The notes under the pieces were generated by a model that did not search any database, was not told the origin of the DNA, and saw only the letters and a program-made list of their open reading frames with translations. This document shows, piece after piece, positions 43,607 through 52,429 of a stretch of 64,000 bases of DNA. The DNA comes from Emticicia oligotrophica DSM 17448 (lineage in GTDB: Bacteria > Bacteroidota > Bacteroidia > Cytophagales > Spirosomataceae). Made by a program: the position numbers and the translations under genes. The stretch spans positions 4,154,001 through 4,218,000 of the forward strand of contig NC_018748.1 of assembly GCF_000263195.1 (NCBI RefSeq). The letters run 5' to 3'. Every line of letters starts with the position of its first letter. Position 1 is the first letter of the stretch.

Positions 43607-44317
43607 TTAATTGCTGATAAACTGTACTAACGTTCTTTTTGCTATTGGTAACAAGGTTTCTTCTAAAGGAAATGTCATTTCAGTTTCGATTGAATAAACA
43701 GCAGGATTGGGTAGGTGTTTTTGTTGTTTAATCAGATTTAACTTAATGTTTTCGTAACTATTTACAAAACCACGTTCCCATTCTGAAATGTAAGTTGTAC
43801 TTAATGAGCGGTATTTCTCATTATGGCGTTCGAAAAGAGTCATTCTGTACGAATAAACTTTTGTGCCTTTTTGCTTACCATTTGCCAATAAAAAATAGCC
43901 TTCATCGGTTTTTAAGGGTAAAATACCTACAGGTGAGATAGAAATTTTGCTTTCCACAAAATCATAAATTTCACTTCCAACAGAAATGGCATTTTTAAAG
44001 CGATTGCTTGCATAATGAATGATTTCTTCAATTTCCTGCATTAAATTATTGTCTGAAATTATTTCTTCATAAACTAACTCTAAATTTTCAATTTGAATGC
44101 CTGAAAATCTTTTAGGAAAATGTTCCTTCAAGTAATTCTTGTTTTCTTTGAATGAAACTAAATTGTTGTTGTGAAAGAATAAATCTGCAAGTTGAGGATA
44201 TACTTTGGTGTTATCAAAGTAAAATTTTACTTTTTGTAGATAAGCGAGGAGTGTGTACTTTTTTGTTTCAAAATCAATTGTACCATCTACCATCCATGTT
44301 TCTGATAATTTTTCCAT
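43607..44317 (-). CDS. Hypothetical protein, 236 residues
   Basis: I recognise no family. The protein is predicted soluble, with no signal peptide or membrane segment; a mixed alpha/beta pattern runs throughout, with strands such as GILPLKTDEGYFLLAN and a Tyr-rich segment near YISEWERGFVNSYENI. The ATG at 44317 is preferred over one at 44395 because a good promoter (TTG, 19 nt, TAAATTTG) lies at 44344-44373, between the two. It is convergent with the DinB-like gene and shares its terminator. Function unknown. Confidence 0.7.
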   Translation of the reverse strand: MEKLSETWMVDGTIDFETKKYTLLAYLQKVKFYFDNTKVYPQLADLFFHNNNLVSFKENKNYLKEHFPKRFSGIQIENLELVYEEIISDNNLMQEIEEIIHYASNRFKNAISVGSEIYDFVESKISISPVGILPLKTDEGYFLLANGKQKGTKVYSYRMTLFERHNEKYRSLSTTYISEWERGFVNSYENIKLNLIKQQKHLPNPAVYSIETEMTFPLEETLLPIAKRTLVQFISN

Positions 44318-44343
44318 AACAGTATTTGAATGTCTTGATATTT

Positions 44344-44373
44344 CAAATTTAATCCTTTTTTTATAAAATCCAA
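44344..44373 (-). promoter_or_regulatory. Bacteroidota-type promoter for gene at 44317
   Basis: On the minus strand TTG (44373-44371), a 19-nt spacer and TAAATTTG (44351-44344) fit the consensus exactly. Transcription would start near 44337, 20 nt before the ATG. Confidence 0.65.
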
Positions 44374-44404
44374 ATATTCTTCTGCATTTTAACAATTTAC
44401 AAAA

Positions 44405-44443
44405 TATAATAAAAAAGATGACCGAAATTTTCAGTCATCTTTT
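44405..44443 (-). terminator. Terminator of universal stress protein gene
   Basis: AAAAGATGAC at 44413-44422 pairs with GTCATCTTTT at 44434-44443. Read on the minus strand it is followed by a long T/A-rich tract. It lies 115 nt after the stop of 44558-45463. Confidence 0.7.
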
Positions 44444-44557
44444 TGGTGTAGCACTTCCAAATATACTTATTCTATTATATTTATTGATTGGGTTACGATT
44501 CTTTGGTTTACGTAAATGTTAATTTGAAGTGCTTGCTTAAGTTTTATGAGATTGATT

Positions 44558-45463
44558 TTAATTTTGATTAGAATAATTCAATGTATTTTTTTCTATTGTT
44601 AATAAATTACTAAACATTGGTTTGATTAAAAGTATCGGGCATTGAGCTTGGTTGATAATTTTTCTCATGTTGTTGCCTAAAACAAATTTTTCCCAGTCAG
44701 AATCAATATTTGGATTAATGACAATCAAATCAGATTGATTGATAGAAGCATATTCCAAAATAAATCTGGTAATATTATCACAGAAAATATTTTGGAAACT
44801 TGCCTTTAAACCATCTTTTTTTATGAAGTTCGAAAGTTCTGAAACTTTTTCTTTTACGCGGTCAGATGTTTCGTAATCTTCAAATCTTGATATTCCCAAA
44901 AGGTCTATTTCTAAATCATCTGACGGAATCATATTTTTTAATGCCCAATAATTGTCAAAATCAACATTAGCACTTGTATTCCCAATGGGGAATAAAACCT
45001 GCTGAAAACTAGACTTAGAAAATTTTTCGGGGATAGCAAATACAGGGCAAATTGCATTTTTAATTACTTGAAAAGTATTTCTACCAACAAAATGTTCGTT
45101 TATCCCTCTCATTCCATTCATACCCATAACTACGAGGTCGATATGGAGTTTTGAAGCATATTTTTCAATAGACTCCGAAACAATCCCAATATCAATAAAA
45201 TTAACAACATTAATTTTATGTTTTTTTATGATAGATTTTGAAGTCTCTAGAAGCTTATTTTTACTAATTTTCTCCAAGTCGTTCCAATTGTCATACGGTA
45301 TATCTACTTCGCCAATATATGATATGTACTGTGGAATGATTACATGTAAGATATGTAATTGGGCCGAGTGTCGTTTGGCAAGTGCAATACCTACTTCCAA
45401 AGCATTTTTTGCAGAATTTGAAAAGTCGGTTGGCACTAAAATATTTTTTATTCTTTCATGCAT
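44558..45463 (-). CDS. Universal stress protein with two Usp domains
   Basis: This 301-residue protein has two tandem Usp domains, about 1-150 and 151-285. The first starts ILVPTDFSNSAKNALEVGIALAK and carries the ATP-binding pattern in VVMGMNGMRGINEHFVGRNTFQVI. The second ends VINPNIDSDWEKFVLGNNMRKIINQAQCPILLI, where the glycine pattern is reduced, so it may not bind nucleotide. Such proteins help survival under starvation or redox stress. It is divergent from the two-component system at 45791, with a hairpin at 45511-45534 in its upstream region. Confidence 0.93.
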   Translation of the reverse strand: MHERIKNILVPTDFSNSAKNALEVGIALAKRHSAQLHILHVIIPQYISYIGEVDIPYDNWNDLEKISKNKLLETSKSIIKKHKINVVNFIDIGIVSESIEKYASKLHIDLVVMGMNGMRGINEHFVGRNTFQVIKNAICPVFAIPEKFSKSSFQQVLFPIGNTSANVDFDNYWALKNMIPSDDLEIDLLGISRFEDYETSDRVKEKVSELSNFIKKDGLKASFQNIFCDNITRFILEYASINQSDLIVINPNIDSDWEKFVLGNNMRKIINQAQCPILLIKPMFSNLLTIEKNTLNYSNQN

Positions 45464-45510
45464 TATTGTAAGGTTATGTGTGAAATCGTAGCGAATGATT
45501 CTTGAAAAGA

Positions 45511-45534
45511 AGCCTCAATAAAATAATTGAGGCT
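45511..45534. other. Hairpin upstream of universal stress gene
   Basis: AGCCTCAAT at 45511-45519 pairs with ATTGAGGCT at 45526-45534, loop of six. Neither strand has a clean T-run. It would lie about 48 nt into the leader of the stress-protein transcript. The rest of the 327-nt gap (45464-45790) holds no gene. Confidence 0.4.
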
Positions 45535-45761
45535 CTCTATTAGCTGAAAAGTCAATTAATGTAAGCCACCATATTGTCAAACTACTATAAATGAAAAATT
45601 TGGCAGACACTCAACTGTTCGCATTTTAAACGTTGTTCAAAACTAATCTCAAAGGTATTTGACAAAGCTTTGATTAAACAAAATTCAACTTTAATTATTA
45701 GAGACTGCTTAACAAGAAATTAGAAATTTATTAGATGTTTTTTTTCTGAAAAAATGCTTTT

Positions 45762-45769
45762 TACTTTTG
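45762..45769 (+). promoter_or_regulatory. -7 element of two-component operon
   Basis: TACTTTTG matches TAnnTTTG. A start near 45776 leaves a leader of only about 6 to 15 nt before the ATGs at 45782 and 45791 and excludes the in-frame TTG at 45767. No TTG is at the usual upstream distance. Confidence 0.45.
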
Positions 45770-45790
45770 AAAAAATATCAAATGCTCCCG

Positions 45791-46465
45791 ATGAAGATTT
45801 TAGTAGTTGAAGATGAACCCAAAACTTTGTATGCCATTCAGCAAGGGCTTACAGAAAATTTTTATGAAGTGGATATTGCATTTGATGGCTTGATTGCCAA
45901 GCAATTAGCTCTTAGGAAATCTTATAATTGTATAATTACCGATGTGATTATGCCTGGTATTAATGGGCAAATGTTAATTCAGGAATTAAGAAAGGCAGGA
46001 ATTCAAACACCTGTACTCATGCTTTCGGCATTGGGCGAAAGCGAAGATAAAATTGCTGGTTTTGATTCAGGTGCTGACCAATATTTAGTTAAACCTTTTC
46101 AATTTGCTGAATTATTAGCAAGGGTTAGGGCCCTGACAAAACGAAGTACCGAAACAATTATAAATACAAATACCCTACAATTTGCCGATTTGGTGGTTAA
46201 TTTAGATACGAAAGTTGTAAAAAGAGACAATCAAATAATTGACCTTACGGTTTTGGAATATAGACTTCTGGAATTCTTTTTAAGAAATCAGGGAAAAGTT
46301 TTGTCGAAAAATCTAATTGCTGAGAATGTTTGGGATGTAAACTTTGATAAAGGGACGAATTATATCGAGGTTTATATCAATTATTTAAGAAAAAAAATTG
46401 ACAAAAATTTCAATAAAAAATTAATTCATACGGTATTCGGAATGGGTTATGTACTAAGAGAATAA
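45791..46465 (+). CDS. OmpR/PhoB-family response regulator (second system)
   Basis: This regulator has 224 residues from the ATG at 45791 (MKILVVEDE); an ATG at 45782 is also possible. The receiver has E7/D8, phosphoacceptor D51 and the Lys in LVKPF. The winged-helix domain, about 125-224, ends YINYLRKKIDKNFNKKLIHTVFGMGYVLRE. It overlaps the kinase gene by 1 nt (TAATG), so the two are coupled. It resembles the regulator at 860-1540 but none of the 11-bp-phased TTTAAT triplets is found near it, so its targets are probably different. Confidence 0.94.
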   Translation: MKILVVEDEPKTLYAIQQGLTENFYEVDIAFDGLIAKQLALRKSYNCIITDVIMPGINGQMLIQELRKAGIQTPVLMLSALGESEDKIAGFDSGADQYLVKPFQFAELLARVRALTKRSTETIINTNTLQFADLVVNLDTKVVKRDNQIIDLTVLEYRLLEFFLRNQGKVLSKNLIAENVWDVNFDKGTNYIEVYINYLRKKIDKNFNKKLIHTVFGMGYVLRE

Positions 46466-47829
46466 TGAAACTTCGACACTCAATAACCCTTCAATTTATA
46501 ATAGTTGTGATGGCTATTTTAGGCACAACTATGCTTTCAATTTACTTTTTTACCAATTATTTTTTAGAAAAAAACTTTTCTCGAAGATTAAATAATCGTG
46601 CCGAAACAATTGTAGCTTGGATTAGTGAGTCAATCGAAAAAGAGCATGAGCTTGATTTTTTAGAAAAACTCATGGCTAATAGAAAAGACCAACTCACAGG
46701 CGAAGAAATCATTGTATTTCAATTAGATGGTAAAGTTATCTTTGAATCTACCAAAGAGCCTAATACCAAAATTGATAAACGAATTTTAGAGCGTGTAAAG
46801 AAGGAGAAACGCATTGAGTTTGCGGAAAAAGACCTTGAAGGTGTTGGTATTTTTCAGCATTCACCTACACAATCTTTTTTGGTAGTCGCAATGGCTAAAA
46901 ATTTCTATGCAAGTGAATTTCTAACACAAATGCGTTGGATGATGCTTGGATTACTTACAATTTCTATTATAATTGTTGGAGTAATAGGATGGTTTTATTC
47001 AAAAAAAACATTAGAACCTATTGATAAGATTGGCATTGAGTTAAAGAATGTTTTCCCTAAAAATTTAAGTAATAGATTATCTGAAAATGAAAAATTTGAT
47101 GAAATTATTACGCTCAGTCAAACTATTAATCATTTATTAGAAAGGGTTGAAGAGGGGGTTCGACTCCAAAAAATGTTTGTTGGTAATGTTTCCCATGAAT
47201 TGCAAAACCCACTAACTAGGATAAGTTCACAATTAGAAGTGAGTTTATTAAAAGAACGAAATTTAGAAGAGTACCAAAATGTCATTCATTCTGCCCTCGA
47301 AGACATTTCTGATTTAGTCAAACTTACCCAAAATTTGCTTCGTTTATCAAGAATAACTACCGAAAATGAAGAATTATTGGCAGAAAATATTAGGCTTGAT
47401 GATTTACTTTTTGAGTCAAAGATTTTTGTAATGAAAAACTATCCGAATTATAAAATTGACATACGCCTTGAAGCATTGCCAGAAGAACCAGAACATTTGT
47501 GCATTTTCGGAAATTCAGCTTTACTAAAAATTGCATTTGTTAATTTAATACAAAATGCTTGTAAGTTCTCTCCTGATAATCAAGTAATTATATCGTTGTC
47601 AGCTAACGAAAATTATAAAATTATTCACTTTAAGGATAATGGAATTGGCATTGCTCCAGATGATATAAAATACATTTTCATGCCTTTTTATCGTTCTTCA
47701 AAAACAAGTGGAATAAGAGGCTACGGTATTGGACTTTCGTTAGTTGAGAGAATTATTAAACTTCACAATGCGAAAATAAGTGTGGCTTCCGAAGAGAATA
47801 AAGGAACAAAGTTTTCGATAATTATATAA
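46465..47829 (+). CDS. Sensor histidine kinase (second system)
   Basis: This 454-residue membrane kinase has helices at about 9-31 and 152-174, with a periplasmic sensor of roughly 120 residues between and a HAMP-like segment after. The HisKA domain has NVSHELQNPLTR with the phosphoacceptor His, and HATPase_c has NLIQNACKFS, FKDNGIGI and GYGIGLSLVER. It shares the start of its reading frame with the end of the response regulator gene and is the obvious partner. The signal sensed is unknown. Confidence 0.94.
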   Translation: MKLRHSITLQFIIVVMAILGTTMLSIYFFTNYFLEKNFSRRLNNRAETIVAWISESIEKEHELDFLEKLMANRKDQLTGEEIIVFQLDGKVIFESTKEPNTKIDKRILERVKKEKRIEFAEKDLEGVGIFQHSPTQSFLVVAMAKNFYASEFLTQMRWMMLGLLTISIIIVGVIGWFYSKKTLEPIDKIGIELKNVFPKNLSNRLSENEKFDEIITLSQTINHLLERVEEGVRLQKMFVGNVSHELQNPLTRISSQLEVSLLKERNLEEYQNVIHSALEDISDLVKLTQNLLRLSRITTENEELLAENIRLDDLLFESKIFVMKNYPNYKIDIRLEALPEEPEHLCIFGNSALLKIAFVNLIQNACKFSPDNQVIISLSANENYKIIHFKDNGIGIAPDDIKYIFMPFYRSSKTSGIRGYGIGLSLVERIIKLHNAKISVASEENKGTKFSIII

Positions 47830-47830
47830 A

Positions 47831-47864
47831 AAAAAGCGATACATGACTGTGTATCGCCTTTTGG
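47831..47864. terminator. Bidirectional terminator between kinase and rny
   Basis: GCGATACA at 47836-47843 pairs with TGTATCGC at 47850-47857. The preceding run of As gives a T-run on the minus strand for rny, and CTTTT follows on the plus strand. Confidence 0.8.
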
Positions 47865-47877
47865 TCTTTTGTTATTA

Positions 47878-49464
47878 TTATTTTGCATAAGCCACGCTTC
47901 TCATTTCACGAATAACCGTTACTTTGATTTGGCCAGGATATTGCATTTCTTTTTCAATTCTTTGAGAAATATCAAACGATAATTTACTTGCTATTTCATC
48001 AGTAACATTTTCTGAATCTACAATTACACGTAGTTCACGACCCGCCTGAATAGCATAGCATTTTTCTACGCCATTATAACTTAGAGCGAGTGCTTCAAGG
48101 TCACGAAGGCGTTGAACATAAGATTCCATCATTTCTCGGCGTGCACCAGGACGAGAACCAGAAATAGAGTCACAGATTTGAACAATTGGAGAAATCATTG
48201 AGGTCATTTCAATTTCATCGTGGTGAGCTCCAATCGCATTAATAACTTCTGGATGTTCTTTATATTTCTTAGCTAGTTCCATACCTAAAAGAGCGTGAGG
48301 TAATTCCTGCTCTTCGTGCCAAACCTTACCAATATCGTGGAGTAAACCTGCACGTTTGGCTAGTTTTGCATTCAAACCTAATTCAGATGCCATCGTAGCA
48401 CACATTTTGGCAACTTCTCTTGAGTGTTGTAGGAGGTTTTGTCCGTAAGATGAGCGGAAACGCATACGGCCAATCATACGAATTAATTCTGGATGTAAAC
48501 CGTGTACACCTAAATCAATTACCGTACGCTCACCAATTTCGTTGATTTCGTTTTCGATATCCTTTTTGGTTTTCGCTACTACTTCTTCAATTCGAGCAGG
48601 GTGTATGCGTCCATCTTGCACCAAACGATGCAGAGATAAGCGTGCAATTTCACGGCGAACAGGGTCAAAACTTGAAATCACAATTGCTTCTGGAGTATCA
48701 TCAACAATTACTTCAACACCTGTGGCTGCTTCAAGGGCACGAATGTTACGACCTTCTCTACCAATAACTTTACCTTTAATTTCATCGCCCTCGATATTAA
48801 ATACAGAAACGCAGTTTTCGATAGCTTGTTCAGCAGCAGTACGTTGAATCGTTTCAATGATAATTTTCTTAGATTCTTTCGTAGCAGTTAGTTTTGCTTC
48901 TTCAATCGTTTGTTTAATAAAGCCAGATGCTCGTGTTTCAGCTTCACCTTTAATAGCATCAATTAATTGTTGTTTTGCTTGTTCAGCGGTCAAATTAGCA
49001 ATTTTTTCTAACTGTGCTACTTGCTGGCTAAGCATTTTCTCTGCTTCTTCTTTACGTTTTGCGGCAAGTTCAGTTTGTTTAACTGCTTGTTCAGTTTGTT
49101 CGTTAAGCTTGTTTTGCAAAGCTTCTAATTCATTTTCACGACGTTTATTTTGTTCAACCATTTGTGAAGCTTGTTGTTGCATTTGCTTCACACGTTGCTC
49201 ATTTTGAAGAATAATATTTTTACGTTTATTAGACTCTTCTTCAAATTCCGATTTTAGCTTTAAAAAATGCTCTTTGGCCTCTAACATTTTATCTTTTTTA
49301 ATGTTTTCGGCGGTTTGTTGGGCATTTTTTAATACTTCATTGGCTCTTATTTCTGCTTCTGCTTCTTTAGTTTGGAATGTTTTTTTGAGTAATGCTCTAC
49401 CCACAAAAAAACCAATTGCCAACGCAATTAGGTCAGTAAGGAGCATCATTATAATATCAGACAT
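47878..49464 (-). CDS. rny: Ribonuclease Y
   Basis: This 528-residue membrane-anchored endoribonuclease starts mRNA decay. It has an N-terminal helix (about 5-24), a long coiled coil rich in Lys, Glu and Gln (about 30-200), a KH domain with [18 protein letters not shown] near residue 235, and an HD domain with [12 protein letters not shown] near residue 370. Length is typical. It follows zapA after a 218-nt gap that holds no gene, and ends at a bidirectional hairpin. Confidence 0.97.
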   Translation of the reverse strand: MSDIIMMLLTDLIALAIGFFVGRALLKKTFQTKEAEAEIRANEVLKNAQQTAENIKKDKMLEAKEHFLKLKSEFEEESNKRKNIILQNEQRVKQMQQQASQMVEQNKRRENELEALQNKLNEQTEQAVKQTELAAKRKEEAEKMLSQQVAQLEKIANLTAEQAKQQLIDAIKGEAETRASGFIKQTIEEAKLTATKESKKIIIETIQRTAAEQAIENCVSVFNIEGDEIKGKVIGREGRNIRALEAATGVEVIVDDTPEAIVISSFDPVRREIARLSLHRLVQDGRIHPARIEEVVAKTKKDIENEINEIGERTVIDLGVHGLHPELIRMIGRMRFRSSYGQNLLQHSREVAKMCATMASELGLNAKLAKRAGLLHDIGKVWHEEQELPHALLGMELAKKYKEHPEVINAIGAHHDEIEMTSMISPIVQICDSISGSRPGARREMMESYVQRLRDLEALALSYNGVEKCYAIQAGRELRVIVDSENVTDEIASKLSFDISQRIEKEMQYPGQIKVTVIREMRSVAYAK

Positions 49465-49682
49465 TTTGTAATGGAATTTATTAAAATTTATAAATAATTA
49501 GGAAATTGCTCACAGGCTCAGTGAATTGTCAAGATTATACAGCAAAATACAAAAGATATCTGAATTGACAATACAAAAGCCATTACATCGTAGTCAACCT
49601 GACAAATTGAAACAAGAAGCGTATGATTATTGAGTAGATACTGAAAAACGGCTTTAATTTATGCCTATTTTGTATCATCTAC
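49465..49682 (-). other. zapA-rny intergenic region, possible 6S-type RNA
   Basis: This 218-nt gap has no open frame. Read on the minus strand, ATTGTCAA (about 49572-49565) can pair with TTGACAAT (about 49532-49525), and AAAGCC pairs with GGCTTT across about 65 nt. In gammaproteobacteria the 6S RNA gene follows zapA. A related RNA here is a weak suggestion; a long leader of rny is equally possible. Confidence 0.25.
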
Positions 49683-49982
49683 TCAACCAAGAAGAGTGAA
49701 GCGTTGCTCGATATCATCGAGTCTAGAATTTAGTGATTGTTGCAAAAGTTTATATTTATCTTGGTTTTTCTGTGATTCTACCATGCCTTCTATTGCTACA
49801 GTAATTAGAAAGTCCCAAGTATCCATTTCGCCGCCACTAAAGTTTTTGGTAAACGTGTCGATGCGTCGATTAACAAGGTTGGCTGCTTTTCTAAAGTATG
49901 GTTCCATTTCGGGGTGAATCATGAGTGTGATTACTCGACTCGAAACCTTCAAAGCAATTTCTATTTTTTCAGATTCAGCCAT
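49683..49982 (-). CDS. zapA: Cell division protein ZapA
   Basis: This 99-residue protein matches ZapA, which bundles FtsZ filaments at the division site. The N-terminal part has EIALKVSSRVITLMIHPEMEPYFRKAANLVNRRI, followed by a C-terminal coiled coil (about 65-99) ending in SRLDDIEQRFTLL. It lies upstream of rny and downstream of a coiled-coil gene, the usual order in Bacteroidota. Confidence 0.9.
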   Translation of the reverse strand: MAESEKIEIALKVSSRVITLMIHPEMEPYFRKAANLVNRRIDTFTKNFSGGEMDTWDFLITVAIEGMVESQKNQDKYKLLQQSLNSRLDDIEQRFTLLG

Positions 49983-50093
49983 TTATCTTTTAATCAAAAA
50001 GTCTTATTATAAAAACTGATTGCAGTCATTTTTAACTAAAAATTTAAGTTTTTGACCAACCAATTTAAAAATTATCTACTTCAACGCTCTCAA

Positions 50094-50471
50094 CTAATTT
50101 TCGTTTAACAAAGCAATACACGCATCAATCTCTTGTATCAGTTCAGTTATTGTTTTCTTAATTTCCAATTTGTCCTTAGACCTTTGAGCTTTATTCGCTA
50201 CAATTTTAACACTTTCTTTTTGAATTTCTTTACTTTTTTCAAGAAAAACTTGTTTCTTAATTCTTTCGTTTAAATTTTCAATCTCTTTTTTGTGTTCAGA
50301 AATCCTTTTTTCTAGCATTTTAATGTGCGATTTTAATGCCAAAATATCTTCTTGAGCCTGTGAATTCTCAGAAAATAGTTTGTTAAAAATTCTACTAAAT
50401 CGAGCATACATGAAAGCATTTTCTTCTTTCATAATTTGCTCCATGTATTTCTGTTCAATGCTATTAGTCAT
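50094..50471 (-). CDS. Coiled-coil protein next to zapA, hypothetical
   Basis: This 125-residue protein is almost entirely helical. A heptad coiled coil runs from about residue 35 to 115, with many Lys and Glu, and there is no signal peptide or membrane helix. I recognise no named family. It lies 111 nt upstream of zapA on the same strand. Its size and position suggest a ZapB-like partner in division, but this is inferred from context only. Confidence 0.72.
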   Translation of the reverse strand: MTNSIEQKYMEQIMKEENAFMYARFSRIFNKLFSENSQAQEDILALKSHIKMLEKRISEHKKEIENLNERIKKQVFLEKSKEIQKESVKIVANKAQRSKDKLEIKKTITELIQEIDACIALLNEN

Positions 50472-50506
50472 AATAACATATTAGTTTTCAGTCGTTGTGA
50501 AAAGGT

Positions 50507-50537
50507 TGCCTACTTAAAATTAAGTAGGCATTATTTT
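50507..50537. terminator. Hairpin terminator after metZ
   Basis: TGCCTACTTA at 50507-50516 pairs with TAAGTAGGCA at 50521-50530. It follows the metZ stop on the minus strand; the better T-run (TTATTTTTTT) is on the plus strand. Confidence 0.55.
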
Positions 50538-50538
50538 T

Positions 50539-51711
50539 TTATTTCATTGATTTCTTGGCTGCCTGCTTGAAATCAGCAATCAAATCTCTGATATCTTCGA
50601 GACCAACCGAGCAGCGAATAAGTCCTTCTGTAATACCTAATTTTGCTTTATCAGCTGGTGATAATTTAGAGTGAGTGGTTGTATTCGGATTCGTAATAAT
50701 TGTACGGGCATCACCTAAATTTGAAGAGTTTGATGCGATTTTTATTAATTGAGTAAATTTATTCACTCTTTTAAAACCACCTTCTAATTCAAAAGTAACC
50801 ATTGCCCCACCGGCTTTCATTTGTTTTTTTGCCAGTTCAAATTGAGGGTGGCTCGGTAAATGTGGATATTTTACATTTTTGATTCCATCCATTTTCTCAA
50901 GAGCTTTAGCTAATTTTATTGCGTTCTCACAGTGGCGAGCCATTCTAATTTCTAAGGTTTCAAGACTTTTTGATAATACCCAAGCATTAAATGGTGCCAT
51001 CGAAGGCCCTGTATGACGACAGAAAAATCTGACTGGAGCAATTAATTCTTTTGTTCCTGTGATAATTCCTCCTAAAACTCTACCTTGACCATCCATAAAC
51101 TTTGTTGCAGAATGAACAATTAAGTTTGCACCATAATCTGTTGGTGTATGAATGATTGGCGTAGCAAAACAATTATCTACATAATAAATTAAGTTATGTT
51201 TTTTTGCTAAACGACCAATCATGGCCATATCAACTAACTCCAGACCCGGATTTGATGGAGTTTCAAGGTAAACCATTTTGGTATTTGCTTGAATCGCCGA
51301 TTCCCAATCTTCTTCGCTTGCAGTTGCATCAAGGTAAGTATGAGTAATGCCCCATTTAGACAAGATTTGCGTGAGGATTTGGTGTGCAGAGCCAAATAAT
51401 GCTCGAGAGGCTACAACATGGTCTCCTGATTTTAAATGAGCGGCAAATCCTGCAAATACTGCTGCCATACCTGTTGCGGTTGCAATGCCTTCTTCACAGT
51501 TTTCAAGCATGCATACTTTATCTACAAATTCTTGTACTGAAGGATTTGAAAATCTGGTGTATATATTCCCTTCGAGTGTTTCATCGAAAAGTGCTTTGCC
51601 TTGTTCGGCATCTTCAAAACAAAAGCTACTTGTGAGAAACAAAGGCGTTGAGTGTTCTCTATATTGTGAACGTTTAGTTTGAATTCTAATGGCTTTGGTT
51701 TGTTTCTCCAT
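50539..51711 (-). CDS. metZ: O-succinylhomoserine sulfhydrylase-like PLP enzyme
   Basis: This 390-residue enzyme of the Cys/Met metabolism PLP family has YTRFSNPSVQEFVDKVCMLENCEEGIATATGMAAV near residue 52, the VYLETPSNPGLELVDM strand, and the PLP Lys in IVHSATKFMDGQGRVLGGII near residue 204. The wording DGQGRVLGG after the Lys is typical of MetZ, which makes homocysteine from O-succinylhomoserine and sulfide. Cystathionine gamma-synthase or gamma-lyase remain possible. No other methionine genes are adjacent. Confidence 0.8.
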   Translation of the reverse strand: MEKQTKAIRIQTKRSQYREHSTPLFLTSSFCFEDAEQGKALFDETLEGNIYTRFSNPSVQEFVDKVCMLENCEEGIATATGMAAVFAGFAAHLKSGDHVVASRALFGSAHQILTQILSKWGITHTYLDATASEEDWESAIQANTKMVYLETPSNPGLELVDMAMIGRLAKKHNLIYYVDNCFATPIIHTPTDYGANLIVHSATKFMDGQGRVLGGIITGTKELIAPVRFFCRHTGPSMAPFNAWVLSKSLETLEIRMARHCENAIKLAKALEKMDGIKNVKYPHLPSHPQFELAKKQMKAGGAMVTFELEGGFKRVNKFTQLIKIASNSSNLGDARTIITNPNTTTHSKLSPADKAKLGITEGLIRCSVGLEDIRDLIADFKQAAKKSMK

Positions 51712-51775
51712 CTTAATGATTATAATTCTTTGGTAATTCGTTTTGTAAATATCGTTAGCCTAGTGAAATAAGGTT

Positions 51776-52339
51776 TTAAAATTTACCCATTTCATAATTT
51801 TTTATCCAATCTTTCTGAAATCCGTGAATACTTTTAAAAAATGGGATAAAGTATTGCTTCATGTCAGCCTCAAAATTTCCAGTGGGCATAAATGGTTCTG
51901 CAAAAATAATTGATTTGCGAGGGTAATCAAAGCCAGACATGATGATTGGAACATTAGCGGCATGAGCCATATAATAGAAACCAGTTTTTAACTTACTAAC
52001 ATTTTTTCTGGTTCCTTCGGGAGCAATGGCTACTAAAAGTTTTTCATGAGCATTAAAAGTTGCCGCTACTTGTTGTACAAAGTTTGTACTTTTACTTCTA
52101 TAAACAGGTGTACCCCCTAAGCCTCTAAAAATCCATCCAAAAGGCGGTCGGAATAATTCGGCTTTGCCTAAGTAACTAATGTTTATTCCCATGGCAGCCC
52201 TTGTGCCTAATCCAATTAGAAAATCCGCTGTACGAGCATGTGGTGCTACCGCAAACAACCCTTTATTTAAGTTCTTTGGGGTATTGACCAATTTCCAACC
52301 CGATGCTTTAAATATTATTTTGAAGAGCCAGTTTAGCAT
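51776..52339 (-). CDS. PlsC-like 1-acylglycerol-phosphate acyltransferase
   Basis: This 187-residue acyltransferase has motif I as HARTAD (HxxxxD) near residue 34, motif II in GGTPVYR near 74, and motif III APEGTR near 106. It lacks a clear N-terminal membrane helix beyond the first 15 residues. Members transfer acyl groups to lysophosphatidic acid or other lipids. The AHARTAD form differs from the NHxSxxD of classic PlsC and is usual in a Bacteroidota subgroup of unknown acceptor. It stands 64 nt from metZ. Confidence 0.85.
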   Translation of the reverse strand: MLNWLFKIIFKASGWKLVNTPKNLNKGLFAVAPHARTADFLIGLGTRAAMGINISYLGKAELFRPPFGWIFRGLGGTPVYRSKSTNFVQQVAATFNAHEKLLVAIAPEGTRKNVSKLKTGFYYMAHAANVPIIMSGFDYPRKSIIFAEPFMPTGNFEADMKQYFIPFFKSIHGFQKDWIKNYEMGKF

Positions 52340-52429
52340 AATTTTAGTTTAAGTGCGTTACACAACCTAAATTTAGGGTATTGTATTTTAATGAAAAAGG
52401 ATTTAATAAAGTTTTACCTCAATAATTAT

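Noticed and set aside
48542-49471. Three plus-strand open frames opposite rny
   Set aside because: They are antisense shadows of the long coiled-coil coding region, with no promoter or family match.
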